This document shows positions 29,547-37,563 of a DNA stretch of 64,000 nt, piece after piece. The translations under genes were made by a program, and so were the position numbers. The notes under the pieces were generated by a model. That model was given only the letters and a program-made list of their open reading frames with translations. It was not told the origin of the DNA and made no database searches. The stretch spans positions 1 through 64,000 of the forward strand of contig NZ_VOHS01000030.1 of the NCBI RefSeq assembly GCF_007896845.1, given 5' to 3'. The stretch is from Chitinophaga pinensis (GTDB lineage: Bacteria > Bacteroidota > Bacteroidia > Chitinophagales > Chitinophagaceae). Numbering within the stretch: position 1 is the stretch's first letter; every line of letters begins with the position of its first letter.

Positions 29547-30179
29547 TTGGATTATACATTCCTGAAAGACCTGATCGTTCTCGCTGAAGAATATGAACGG
29601 TCAACGGGTAAGGAGCCAAAAACAAATGACTTCATTGCCTGGTTACAAACAAAGGAACTGCCGCCGGTACCTTTTCATGATACACCACTTACAAAAGAGG
29701 GATATGGCGATGCACATACACCTGGATTGATCAGTAAACTGATCGTTTATATGTACCGTTATGCCAAACTGTATATAAAGAAAGCATTAGAAGGGTCTCC
29801 TCTGCAGTCAATGGATGAATTCGGGTACATGGTTTCCCTGCTGCAATATGAACCCATGAATAAGACGGAACTGATACAGCAGAACAGGCACGAGAAGCCT
29901 ACGGGTATGGAAATCATCAAAAGACTCGTCAGACTTGGCTATATGGAGGAAACGGTGCATAAAGAGGATAAGCGCAGCAAAGCTTTAAGGGTAAGTGATA
30001 AAGGAAAGGAATTGCTGGCAGGCCTGTACGGCAATATGGATAAGATCTCCCGGCTGATACTGGGAGACCTGAGCCCCCTCGAACAGTATCAGCTGGTAGT
30101 GACCTTACAACGACTGGACGACTATCATCACCCTATTTTTATGGATAATCTGTCGAAACTGGATGATATACTGGAATAA
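29547..30179 (+). CDS. MarR-family winged-helix regulator
   Basis: This protein of about 210 residues has a winged helix at roughly 105-165 (EPMNKTELIQQNRHEKPTGMEIIKRLVRLGY, then a wing with KEDKRSKALRVSDKGKELL). This is the MarR arrangement. The frame is open upstream to 29418, including an ATG at 29490. That ATG would add a hydrophobic stretch (FLYQFYYIILLLLP) unlike any MarR protein, so the TTG at 29547 (MDYTFLKDLIVLAEEYE) is preferred. It is divergent from lycopene cyclase and could regulate it; the 180-bp gap contains no obvious palindrome. Confidence 0.75.
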   Translation: MDYTFLKDLIVLAEEYERSTGKEPKTNDFIAWLQTKELPPVPFHDTPLTKEGYGDAHTPGLISKLIVYMYRYAKLYIKKALEGSPLQSMDEFGYMVSLLQYEPMNKTELIQQNRHEKPTGMEIIKRLVRLGYMEETVHKEDKRSKALRVSDKGKELLAGLYGNMDKISRLILGDLSPLEQYQLVVTLQRLDDYHHPIFMDNLSKLDDILE

Positions 30180-30181
30180 TA

Positions 30182-30613
30182 CTATGCCTGCTCTACAAAT
30201 TCCCGTAGAGAAGTACCAATGAGCTGGGTCCAGCCCATCGCAAAATTCTCCTTTTTGAAGCTGGCATTATCCTGCGGGAACGTTTCCAGCCCTGCATGTG
30301 TCAGTTTCACCCTTGTTTTATCCCCCTCAGGAAACAGCTCAAAGCTGACAAAGGAATTTCCCTCAAACCCTTCATACCGCCAGCTATAAGTCAGTTGCTG
30401 GTTCTCGGTTACTTCCGTCACCTTACACAGGTGTTTGAATTTTTCTCCCTCCGGCCCTATACCGTAGAAGTGGAATTCTGCCCCTTTTTCCGCTTTAAAA
30501 TCTATAATATCAAAGTACCACTGTTTCATCTGCTCCTTTGTGGTAATAGCCTCCCACACCCGTTTTACAGGTGCATTGTAGATACGTTCAATTACAAATG
30601 GCTCGCTTTTCAT
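30182..30613 (-). CDS. SRPBCC/AHSA1-domain protein
   Basis: This 143-residue Aha1/START-like domain opens with IERIYNAPVKRVWEAITTKEQMKQW and has the family's late SFELFPEGDKTRVKLTH and C-terminal helix. Such proteins form a hydrophobic cavity for small ligands; many in Bacteroidota are stress- or solvent-related, but the ligand is unknown. The start is the ATG at 30613, where homology begins; the open frame upstream to 30721 is not expected to be translated. It is convergent with and three bases from the MarR gene. Confidence 0.85.
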   Translation of the reverse strand: MKSEPFVIERIYNAPVKRVWEAITTKEQMKQWYFDIIDFKAEKGAEFHFYGIGPEGEKFKHLCKVTEVTENQQLTYSWRYEGFEGNSFVSFELFPEGDKTRVKLTHAGLETFPQDNASFKKENFAMGWTQLIGTSLREFVEQA

Positions 30614-30740
30614 GTTGCTGATGGATTTGAAAATGTTAGTAGAATAAACATCATTTAACCGATCGGTTACAAATATAAGAAACCATTTGGTTACAGAAAT
30701 TATCTTAAGCAATTCAGGCACTTAATAAAGGCCTGTTTTG

Positions 30741-32102
30741 CTAAAAGTACATGGATAAGCTACGTTTCTCCAGCAGGTCTTTTACCGCCAGCTGTAATTC
30801 CTTTTCAGAAGCTGCCGTAACATTGACAAGCGAATAGGGATGCGCACCCAAAAGCGCATCCCAGCGCCACTGTAACTGGCTGTTGGTAGCTACTAACCCA
30901 TTATCATACCACCACGCCGTATAAAGTATGTCCTTTTCCTGCTGTAGCTGGGCAGTATATATCCTGTGCCCCTCTACAGGTGTTTCCTGTACTCTGTAAA
31001 AATTGTAACCACTCCCCTTCCAGCAGAGCATAGGATGGTGTTCTGAATAATAACCGTTGGGGATATGTTTGATGTATACCAGCAGATGCTCATTCTGTAA
31101 TCTGATAATATTCCCGGGCAGATTGGCAACCGCAAAACCGGGTGTACCGGGTAGCTGTTGAAAACCGGGATTTCCGGCAGGTGCAAAAGGTTTATATACC
31201 AGTGCCAGCATCAGAAAGATGGCCAATGAAGCATTCAGCAATAGCATTTTCAGTGCGGAACGTAATACATAACGACGGCGGTGCTCCGGCTCCGGATAGC
31301 CATATCTGTTGACAGCCCAACGCACCATAAATAATGTAGGTGCAATCACATAAACCACCAGACACATGATTCCCGCGATATCGTGCATAACAGTATCCGG
31401 CATGATACCAAACCATACAAGGAAAATAATACGTAGCAGATTTGAACCTATATTCAGGCCCATGACCAGCAGTAATGCCAGTAATACCATACGCGCAGAC
31501 AATACCTTCTGATACCTTCTCTGATAAATACCGATGATCATAATCGCGCATAACAGGGATGTGATGATCATTTGTAAGCCCATACATGCAGGATCTACAG
31601 AAAATTCCTGTCCGTTGATGACAATCATATTTCCCTGTACACTGATGCCATTTCCCACCATACTTAACGCGGCCCCGGCCCATCTGGTCAGCATCAGCCG
31701 GATCGGGAAACTGAATACATCTGCTATACTCTTAAATAAAGGCGTGATGATCCCCAGCACCATCAAAGGCAAATGATTAATCCGGCCATAAAAGGTTTCC
31801 GCAAGAAACAAACACCCGCATATGGTCGAAGCCCAAAGCAGCGTCTTTGCCGGCACTAATACATACAGAAATAATGGTAGCAGCGCCAATAGAAAGAAAC
31901 GCATCCCTCCTTTTTCACTTCGTTTGAATGACGTTACTATCAACAGTACCAATACACCCAATATACTGCCAGAGGACAACCAGTCATTATATGCACCAAG
32001 TCCGCAGAAAAGTAGATACCCGTAAATGCTGAAGATCAACACCGGCCAGCAGCGACCGGCGTATATCATCTTCAGCAGTATATGATAAAAATGCCTAGCC
32101 AT
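30741..32102 (-). CDS. xrtN: Exosortase N (XrtN)
   Basis: This 453-residue multi-pass membrane protease/transpeptidase of the exosortase family carries the catalytic triad. Cys173 is in SVDPACMGLQM, Arg224 in NIGSNLLRIIFL and His240 in PDTVMHDIAGI. All three lie at membrane-helix edges as in other exosortases. A long C-terminal soluble domain (about 300-453) is typical of the N subtype. Its start overlaps the end of the VIT-domain gene by eight bases, and that neighbour ends in a PEP-like sorting tail. The pair matches the dedicated single-substrate XrtN system of Bacteroidota. Confidence 0.88.
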   Translation of the reverse strand: MARHFYHILLKMIYAGRCWPVLIFSIYGYLLFCGLGAYNDWLSSGSILGVLVLLIVTSFKRSEKGGMRFFLLALLPLFLYVLVPAKTLLWASTICGCLFLAETFYGRINHLPLMVLGIITPLFKSIADVFSFPIRLMLTRWAGAALSMVGNGISVQGNMIVINGQEFSVDPACMGLQMIITSLLCAIMIIGIYQRRYQKVLSARMVLLALLLVMGLNIGSNLLRIIFLVWFGIMPDTVMHDIAGIMCLVVYVIAPTLFMVRWAVNRYGYPEPEHRRRYVLRSALKMLLLNASLAIFLMLALVYKPFAPAGNPGFQQLPGTPGFAVANLPGNIIRLQNEHLLVYIKHIPNGYYSEHHPMLCWKGSGYNFYRVQETPVEGHRIYTAQLQQEKDILYTAWWYDNGLVATNSQLQWRWDALLGAHPYSLVNVTAASEKELQLAVKDLLEKRSLSMYF

Positions 32103-34626
32103 TGATCCAGTTAAAACGTTTTGAAAAAACAGAACGGTATTTCAATCCGATCAGCAGCAATACTGCCATTATGATCAGTACCCATTCATGCGGCTCCGGT
32201 ACGGCTCCTTTATTTTGTATAGCAGCATTCTTCAGACTGCCATTACTATCCTTAATGTTAAAACGATCATAGTCCGCCTGCGTTTCCAACACAATCAGAC
32301 TTGACAACGGTGTCACGATATGTGCCTCTTGTGCTTCAGCGACCAGCGTATCTGCAGTCTCTCCACCCGTCAGCAAATGTGGGCCCATAGCCTGCATAAT
32401 ATGGTTATAAGCAAATAATCTTTGCAGATGATCAGGTGCAGTAGTGCCGCCCGCTCCCGGATGCACAGTGATCGCCATATCTGCTGCTTCAATTACAACA
32501 CGTTGATCATTTTCAATATCCAGCGGAAAACGTTTGTTCTGCAGCAGGGATTGTAAATCATTCACCTCTCCCTGATCATACCGGAAAGCCCGGCATTCCT
32601 TTAGTGTACGCAGATAGGGAGATAACGCTCCTCCCATGTTAAACAACATCACACGATGAGATGGACCCAACCATTCTTTCAGATCACTTGTAAAAATGCA
32701 GTCTCCCAGATCGTCAAAGCGTGGTGACTTTACAACGCTGCTGGTGATCACCAACGCCTTGTCAGGATCGGTAATTTTATGGAACGGAAACAGACTGAAA
32801 CGCTGTGCTGATAGCTGTGTAAATAATTCATCCCTGTTAAGTACGGTCATCTCTTTCAGCTTATCATCTACATATACCCATACCCTATAATTATTCAACA
32901 GCGTGTATACCTTATTGAACGCAGCGGTCGTCCAGCTACTGTTGATGTCCAGATATACTGCTTTGATATCGGCATTTCCCAGTTCTTTCTTATAAGGAAC
33001 AGCCGTGTACATCATATCTTTGTTACTGAATACCTGATGGACCAATCCCTCATCTTTCATAGACAGCATCCATTCTTCACGGTATCCGCCGATATTCACC
33101 AGTGTATTCTTTTCTTCACGGCTAAATGCCGCTGAATAGTGCAAGTCGGAAGGAAGCGTTTCAAATTGCACATCTACCTTTTCACCTGCACTGATAGCCG
33201 ATGGACCTTTAAACGGAATGTTGCGGTATATCAGCTGACCATGTTCCAGTGAAAGCGGAGCCGTAATACCAATCTTAAACTGGCGCTCCTCTCCTCCCAG
33301 TACCGGGAATACCCGTACGGCTATCATATTCCCTTCTCTCCAGTGAACAACGGAAGGGTCTCTGCGCTCTTGCCCTACGATGCTGGTATACGCACTATCC
33401 GCCTTCGTCTTTGTGGTCAGGATACCTTTCTCTTCTTTGCCGTTAATCCAAAGAGAAAGAGAAGAGACGAGGGCGCCTTCAGGCAACTGAAATCTGTAAA
33501 TAGCTTCCTGTTGATTGAACCTGTTTTGCGCTCCTTTGTTCTTTACGTTAATCGTCTTTTCCGTATAGGCGAGACGCAATGCAGGCCAGATCTGTGTAGC
33601 TGTTTGTACATGTGAGGTAACCAGATCTTCGTCCGACCAGAGATGTAACTCCTTGTCTGGCTGATCGTCATAAAAAGTCTCCAATATAGCTGCCCGATCC
33701 TCCCAGGGGATATCAGCTGTACCACCCAGACATGCGGAGATCATTACAAGCGGATCATGCAATACCTGTCTTCTCCCTCCTCTCAGGAAAAAGCTACTTT
33801 CTCCCCATGTATCAGGTACGGTATAACCAGCATCTGCCACCAGTACTTTCTGTGTAACAGGCCCCGTAGATACTTTCGATACGAGATTAACCCATTTCGG
33901 TAAATCATTGTTAATAGCGGAAGACTCGTATTGCTTTTCCACCTCCACCACACTCACGCGCCAGAGCAACGCATAGACCGCGACAAACAATACCGTCGCC
34001 CCGATACCGGATAAGAATGCAATATCATAACTACGCCTCTGTTGACGATTCCTCCGCCATACCCGGATTGTATACAGACAGAATAATAAAGGCAGGATCG
34101 CATGCAGGGGAATACCAAATAAAAAGAAGCCTGCTAATCCAAACAGACTGATAGGAAATATATACACGGCCATATACAGGAAACAACAAAAAGACAGTCC
34201 CAACAGAAAGAACATGCATAACCTTGTCCATACCGGCAGGAAGCGTAAATAGGCAAACGCGATGTAGTTCGCCGAACAAAGTAAAATTGTAACGGCAAAC
34301 CAGTTAGCAGACTCCGCAAAGACGCTTATAAACCTGTTCAGGGAATAGGCACTCACGAGGAATATCAACAGAAATAAAATCATCAGGGGCAGCCCGTCTC
34401 TCCTCTTTCTTAAACGTCCGCTACTTAACAGTGCGGCAAAATAAACACAGGTAAAGAAATAGTTGGCAAAGAACCAGCCCATATACTCGGATTCTCCTTT
34501 TGGAGGTATCACTTCGCCGATACAAAAAAAGATCAGTGTCAGTACTAAAATAACCAGTCCGAAATTGTACATATTATCCCGAAGCCGGGTGTCCAGAATT
34601 CTCAAAGGTATTGATCGTCCATTCAT
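32095..34626 (-). CDS. XrtN-system VIT-domain protein with a C-terminal sorting signal
   Basis: This is an 843-residue protein. The N-terminal ~230 residues hold several membrane helices. A VIT (vault protein inter-alpha-trypsin) domain follows at about 350-480 (RFQLPEGALVSSLSLWINGKEEKG, then TSIVGQERRDPSVV). The C-terminus has VPEPHEW, a membrane helix (VLIIMAVLLLIGL) and basic residues, which is the PEP-CTERM-like layout cut by exosortases. It is presumably the sole client of XrtN, encoded immediately after it. The start is the ATG at 34626; a GTG at 34638 is in frame but overlaps an operator-like repeat. Its cellular role is unknown. Confidence 0.88.
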   Translation of the reverse strand: MNGRSIPLRILDTRLRDNMYNFGLVILVLTLIFFCIGEVIPPKGESEYMGWFFANYFFTCVYFAALLSSGRLRKRRDGLPLMILFLLIFLVSAYSLNRFISVFAESANWFAVTILLCSANYIAFAYLRFLPVWTRLCMFFLLGLSFCCFLYMAVYIFPISLFGLAGFFLFGIPLHAILPLLFCLYTIRVWRRNRQQRRSYDIAFLSGIGATVLFVAVYALLWRVSVVEVEKQYESSAINNDLPKWVNLVSKVSTGPVTQKVLVADAGYTVPDTWGESSFFLRGGRRQVLHDPLVMISACLGGTADIPWEDRAAILETFYDDQPDKELHLWSDEDLVTSHVQTATQIWPALRLAYTEKTINVKNKGAQNRFNQQEAIYRFQLPEGALVSSLSLWINGKEEKGILTTKTKADSAYTSIVGQERRDPSVVHWREGNMIAVRVFPVLGGEERQFKIGITAPLSLEHGQLIYRNIPFKGPSAISAGEKVDVQFETLPSDLHYSAAFSREEKNTLVNIGGYREEWMLSMKDEGLVHQVFSNKDMMYTAVPYKKELGNADIKAVYLDINSSWTTAAFNKVYTLLNNYRVWVYVDDKLKEMTVLNRDELFTQLSAQRFSLFPFHKITDPDKALVITSSVVKSPRFDDLGDCIFTSDLKEWLGPSHRVMLFNMGGALSPYLRTLKECRAFRYDQGEVNDLQSLLQNKRFPLDIENDQRVVIEAADMAITVHPGAGGTTAPDHLQRLFAYNHIMQAMGPHLLTGGETADTLVAEAQEAHIVTPLSSLIVLETQADYDRFNIKDSNGSLKNAAIQNKGAVPEPHEWVLIIMAVLLLIGLKYRSVFSKRFNWING

Positions 34627-34637
34627 ACTATAAAGCA

Positions 34638-34717
34638 CTTTGAATTACAAAGAAGATTTATCTAAAAAAAGGCCAGCAGGCCGTTATGTGATTTTACACT
34701 CACTTTGAAACACAAAG
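34638..34717. promoter_or_regulatory. Pair of 15-bp inverted repeats upstream of the xrtN operon
   Basis: CTTTGAATTACAAAG (34638-34652) and CTTTGAAACACAAAG (34703-34717) share the arms CTTTG and CAAAG around a five-base centre, and start 65 bases apart. The first ends 11 bases before the ATG of the VIT gene. The pairing looks like two sites for one dimeric repressor; the regulator is not known. Confidence 0.5.
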
Positions 34718-34775
34718 TAAATAAAAGAAATTGATCCGGGCAAATTCCAATTCAAAAAAAAGTACTATCTTCTGA

Positions 34776-34808
34776 TTTGCCATATAACACCCCATGGTAT
34801 AATATTTG
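34776..34808 (+). promoter_or_regulatory. Possible promoter of the DUF427/ergothioneine cluster
   Basis: TTTG at 34776-34779 is followed after 20 bases by TAATATTTG (34800-34808), one base longer than the TAnnTTTG consensus. Transcription would start near 34815, about 28 bases before the DUF427 ATG. Confidence 0.35.
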
Positions 34809-34842
34809 GGCCTGTAATCATAACACATTAAACGACAACACG

Positions 34843-35124
34843 ATGAAAGCAATCTGGCACAATGAGGTTATTGCGGAAAGCGACAAGACAGTGGTGGTCG
34901 AAAACAATCATTACTTTCCTCCGGCATCGGTAAAACTGGGATTGCTGAATCCTTCAAACACACATACCATTTGTGCCTGGAAAGGGGAAGCCTCTTATTA
35001 CGATGTCAATATCAACGGTAAAGTCAACCACGATGCAGCATGGTTCTATCCTGCGCCAAAACAGGCGGCAGAGAATATCAAAGGCTACATCGCATTCTGG
35101 AAGGGAGTAGAAGTCGTAGATTAA
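34843..35124 (+). CDS. DUF427 domain protein
   Basis: This 93-residue single-domain DUF427 protein opens with MKAIWHNEVIAESDKTVVVENNHYFPP and has WKGEASYYDVNINGK and AAWFYPAPKQAAENIKGYIAFW. This small beta-rich fold of unknown biochemical function is widespread in bacteria. The start is the ATG at 34843. It is the first gene of a same-strand run leading into a disulfide reductase 26 bp downstream and the ergothioneine genes. Confidence 0.88.
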   Translation: MKAIWHNEVIAESDKTVVVENNHYFPPASVKLGLLNPSNTHTICAWKGEASYYDVNINGKVNHDAAWFYPAPKQAAENIKGYIAFWKGVEVVD

Positions 35125-35150
35125 GCATAAGTAAACACAAAAGCTGAGTT

Positions 35151-36533
35151 ATGAGAAAATTTGATGCAATTGTCATTGGCTCCGGCCAGGGTGGTGTTCC
35201 TTTGGCTAAAAAGCTGGCTAAAGCCGGCTGGCAGACAGCCATCGTAGAGAAAAGATGGATCGGCGGTACCTGTATCAATGACGGCTGTACGCCAACAAAA
35301 TCAATGATTGCCTGCGGCGCTGCGGCGCATGTCATTGCAAACAGTCAGGAATGGGGCATCACCGTCAGCGATTTTAAAGTAGATCTTGAAAAGATCGTCC
35401 GGCGAAAGGACAAAGTAGTGGAATCCTTCCGAGGAGGAGCCACCAAAGGACTGGAAAAAACAGAAGGCTTGTCCATTATATACGGAGAAGCGGTATTCTC
35501 CGGTGACAAGACCCTAAAAGTAACCCTGAAGGATGGCGGAGCAGAAGAAATCACCGCCCCTCATATCTTCCTCAATACAGGTACACTCCCAAAAATACCT
35601 CCCATTCCCGGTCTCGACACCGTAAAATATCTGACCAATACCAGTATCATGGAACTTACCAGACTGCCCTCACATCTCGTGATCATGGGCAGCGGATATA
35701 TCGGACTGGAATTTGGTCAGTTATTCCGCAGGTTGGGGAGTCAGGTGACCATTATTGATAAAGGCAAACAGTTGCTGAAACATGAAGATGAAGACGTTGC
35801 AGCAGCGGTAAAAAAAGTAATGGAAACTTCCGGCGTTACCATGCATAGCGGCGCAAATATTCAGAAAGTAGAACAGATCGGTGACACCATCCGGCTGCAA
35901 TTCACCGCCAATGGTGAGAATCATGTCATTACCGGCTCTCACCTGTTGGTAGCCGTGGGACGCACGCCACAGTCTACTTCCTTACAACCTGAAAAAGCAG
36001 GACTTGCATTAGATGACAAAGGCTACTTCAAAGTGAATGATCAACTGGAAACCAATGTGCCAGGTATCTATGCATTGGGAGATGTGAAAGGAGGACCTGC
36101 GTTTACCCACATTTCATACAACGATTACCTTGTTTTGTACAAGAGATTGATCAACAAAGAAGATACATCTATCAAAGATAGACCCGTACCTTACTGTATG
36201 TTTACTGACCCTCAGCTGGGACGTATCGGACTAACTGAAAAAGCGGCAAAAGAAGCAGGATATGATGTAAAAGTAGCCTGCCTCGATATGACGCGGGTAG
36301 CACGGGCCATCGAGACAGGTAACACACAGGGATTTATGAAAGCCGTTATAAACTCTAACGATGATAAATTACTGGGAGTTGCTATCTTGGGCCCCGAAGG
36401 AGGCGAAGTGATGTCTGTTATGCAGATGGCAATGCTCGGAGGAATCACAGCTACACAGCTGAGAGAAATGATATTTGCACATCCGCTGTATGCAGAATCC
36501 ATTAATAACCTCTTTATGACATTGGAAAAATAA
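35151..36533 (+). CDS. FAD-dependent pyridine nucleotide-disulfide oxidoreductase
   Basis: This 460-residue flavoenzyme is of the dihydrolipoamide dehydrogenase/mercuric reductase group. It has an FAD-binding motif (IVIGSGQGGVPLAKKLA), redox cysteines C41 and C46 in GGTCINDGCTPTK, an NAD(P)H motif (LVIMGSGYIGLEFGQ), a second FAD motif (NVPGIYALGDVKGGP), and the C-terminal His-Glu dyad in AHPLYAES. It lacks the extra C-terminal cysteines of true mercuric reductase and is not next to 2-oxoacid dehydrogenase genes, so neither named role fits. Its place directly upstream of the ergothioneine transporter suggests a thiol-recycling role; that is inference. Confidence 0.88.
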   Translation: MRKFDAIVIGSGQGGVPLAKKLAKAGWQTAIVEKRWIGGTCINDGCTPTKSMIACGAAAHVIANSQEWGITVSDFKVDLEKIVRRKDKVVESFRGGATKGLEKTEGLSIIYGEAVFSGDKTLKVTLKDGGAEEITAPHIFLNTGTLPKIPPIPGLDTVKYLTNTSIMELTRLPSHLVIMGSGYIGLEFGQLFRRLGSQVTIIDKGKQLLKHEDEDVAAAVKKVMETSGVTMHSGANIQKVEQIGDTIRLQFTANGENHVITGSHLLVAVGRTPQSTSLQPEKAGLALDDKGYFKVNDQLETNVPGIYALGDVKGGPAFTHISYNDYLVLYKRLINKEDTSIKDRPVPYCMFTDPQLGRIGLTEKAAKEAGYDVKVACLDMTRVARAIETGNTQGFMKAVINSNDDKLLGVAILGPEGGEVMSVMQMAMLGGITATQLREMIFAHPLYAESINNLFMTLEK

Positions 36534-36576
36534 CCTCGCACAATGTGCGGATTAAAATCCTCAATGAATCCCGGCC

Positions 36577-37563
36577 ATGATAAAGCTTGAACGTGTCAAC
36601 AAATCTTTTCAGAACGGCAAGCCAGCTGTCAGTGATGTGTCTTTCGAGGTCAATACGGGAGAAACCCTCGTACTGCTGGGTACCAGCGGAAGCGGGAAGA
36701 CCACTACACTGCGCATGATCAACAGACTCATTGCGCCTGATAGCGGAAAAATATATGTGAATGGAGAAGCAGTTACTACACAGGAAACTACTGCACTTCG
36801 TCGTAATATCGGCTATGTCTTACAGGATAATGGATTGTTTCCGCACTATACTGTCGCAGAAAATATTGGTATTGTCCCCGGTTTACTCAAATGGGATAAA
36901 AAACGCATAGAAGAAAGGACCCGTGCATTGATGGAAAAATTACACCTGCCGGCTGCCGAATATTATGATGCTTATCCGCAACAACTCAGTGGCGGACAAC
37001 AACAACGTGTCGGACTTGCCCGTGCACTCGCAGCAGATCCTCCCGTGTTACTGATGGATGAACCTTTCGGCGCATTGGACCCTGTGACAAGGGCCAGTGT
37101 AAGAAAAGAATTCCGCTCACTGGACGAGATCAGCAATAAGACGGTTATTATGGTCACGCACGATGTACAGGAAGCCTTTCAATTGGGTGATCGTATCTGT
37201 CTCATGGATAAGGGCACTATTCAGCAAACCGGCACACCAGCCGAACTGCTGTTCTCTCCTGCCAATGAGTTTGTAATAAACTTCTTTCAGGAACAACGCC
37301 TGCTGCTTGAGCTGAACGCTGTTAGGCTTTCGGCTATCTGTACATTGTTGCCAACAGATCATGTAGTGGAAAAAGCCTCTCCCATACTGCCGGAAGATGC
37401 TTCCTGCTGGGATGCTTTAGAGCAGATGACTACGCTTGCAGTACCGGTATATTATTCTTTTGACGACAAGCTCATTCGCATAGACAGCGCCGCGTTGATG
37501 CAGGCATTTACACAATACAAGCAAACTATCAGCAGCAATGGAAGATCAACCCGGCTTTCCTGA
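36577..37563 (+). CDS. egtV: ABC transporter ATP-binding protein, ergothioneine/betaine type (EgtV-like)
   Basis: This 328-residue ATPase belongs to the glycine betaine/OpuCA/ProV group: Walker A LGTSGSGKTTTLR, signature LSGGQQQRVGLARAL, Walker B LLMDEPFGALDP, and a C-terminal ~90-residue extension in the place of the CBS region. It overlaps the permease gene by 26 bp. On its own it could serve betaine or choline. Directly after the overlapping fused permease-binding protein come egtB and egtD, so an ergothioneine importer of the EgtUV kind is the better call. Symbol assigned by context. Confidence 0.8.
   Translation: MIKLERVNKSFQNGKPAVSDVSFEVNTGETLVLLGTSGSGKTTTLRMINRLIAPDSGKIYVNGEAVTTQETTALRRNIGYVLQDNGLFPHYTVAENIGIVPGLLKWDKKRIEERTRALMEKLHLPAAEYYDAYPQQLSGGQQQRVGLARALAADPPVLLMDEPFGALDPVTRASVRKEFRSLDEISNKTVIMVTHDVQEAFQLGDRICLMDKGTIQQTGTPAELLFSPANEFVINFFQEQRLLLELNAVRLSAICTLLPTDHVVEKASPILPEDASCWDALEQMTTLAVPVYYSFDDKLIRIDSAALMQAFTQYKQTISSNGRSTRLS

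Noticed and set aside
35151..36533. Mercuric reductase (MerA).
   Set aside because: No N-terminal HMA domain, no C-terminal vicinal cysteines and no mer genes nearby, so only the broad oxidoreductase family is claimed.
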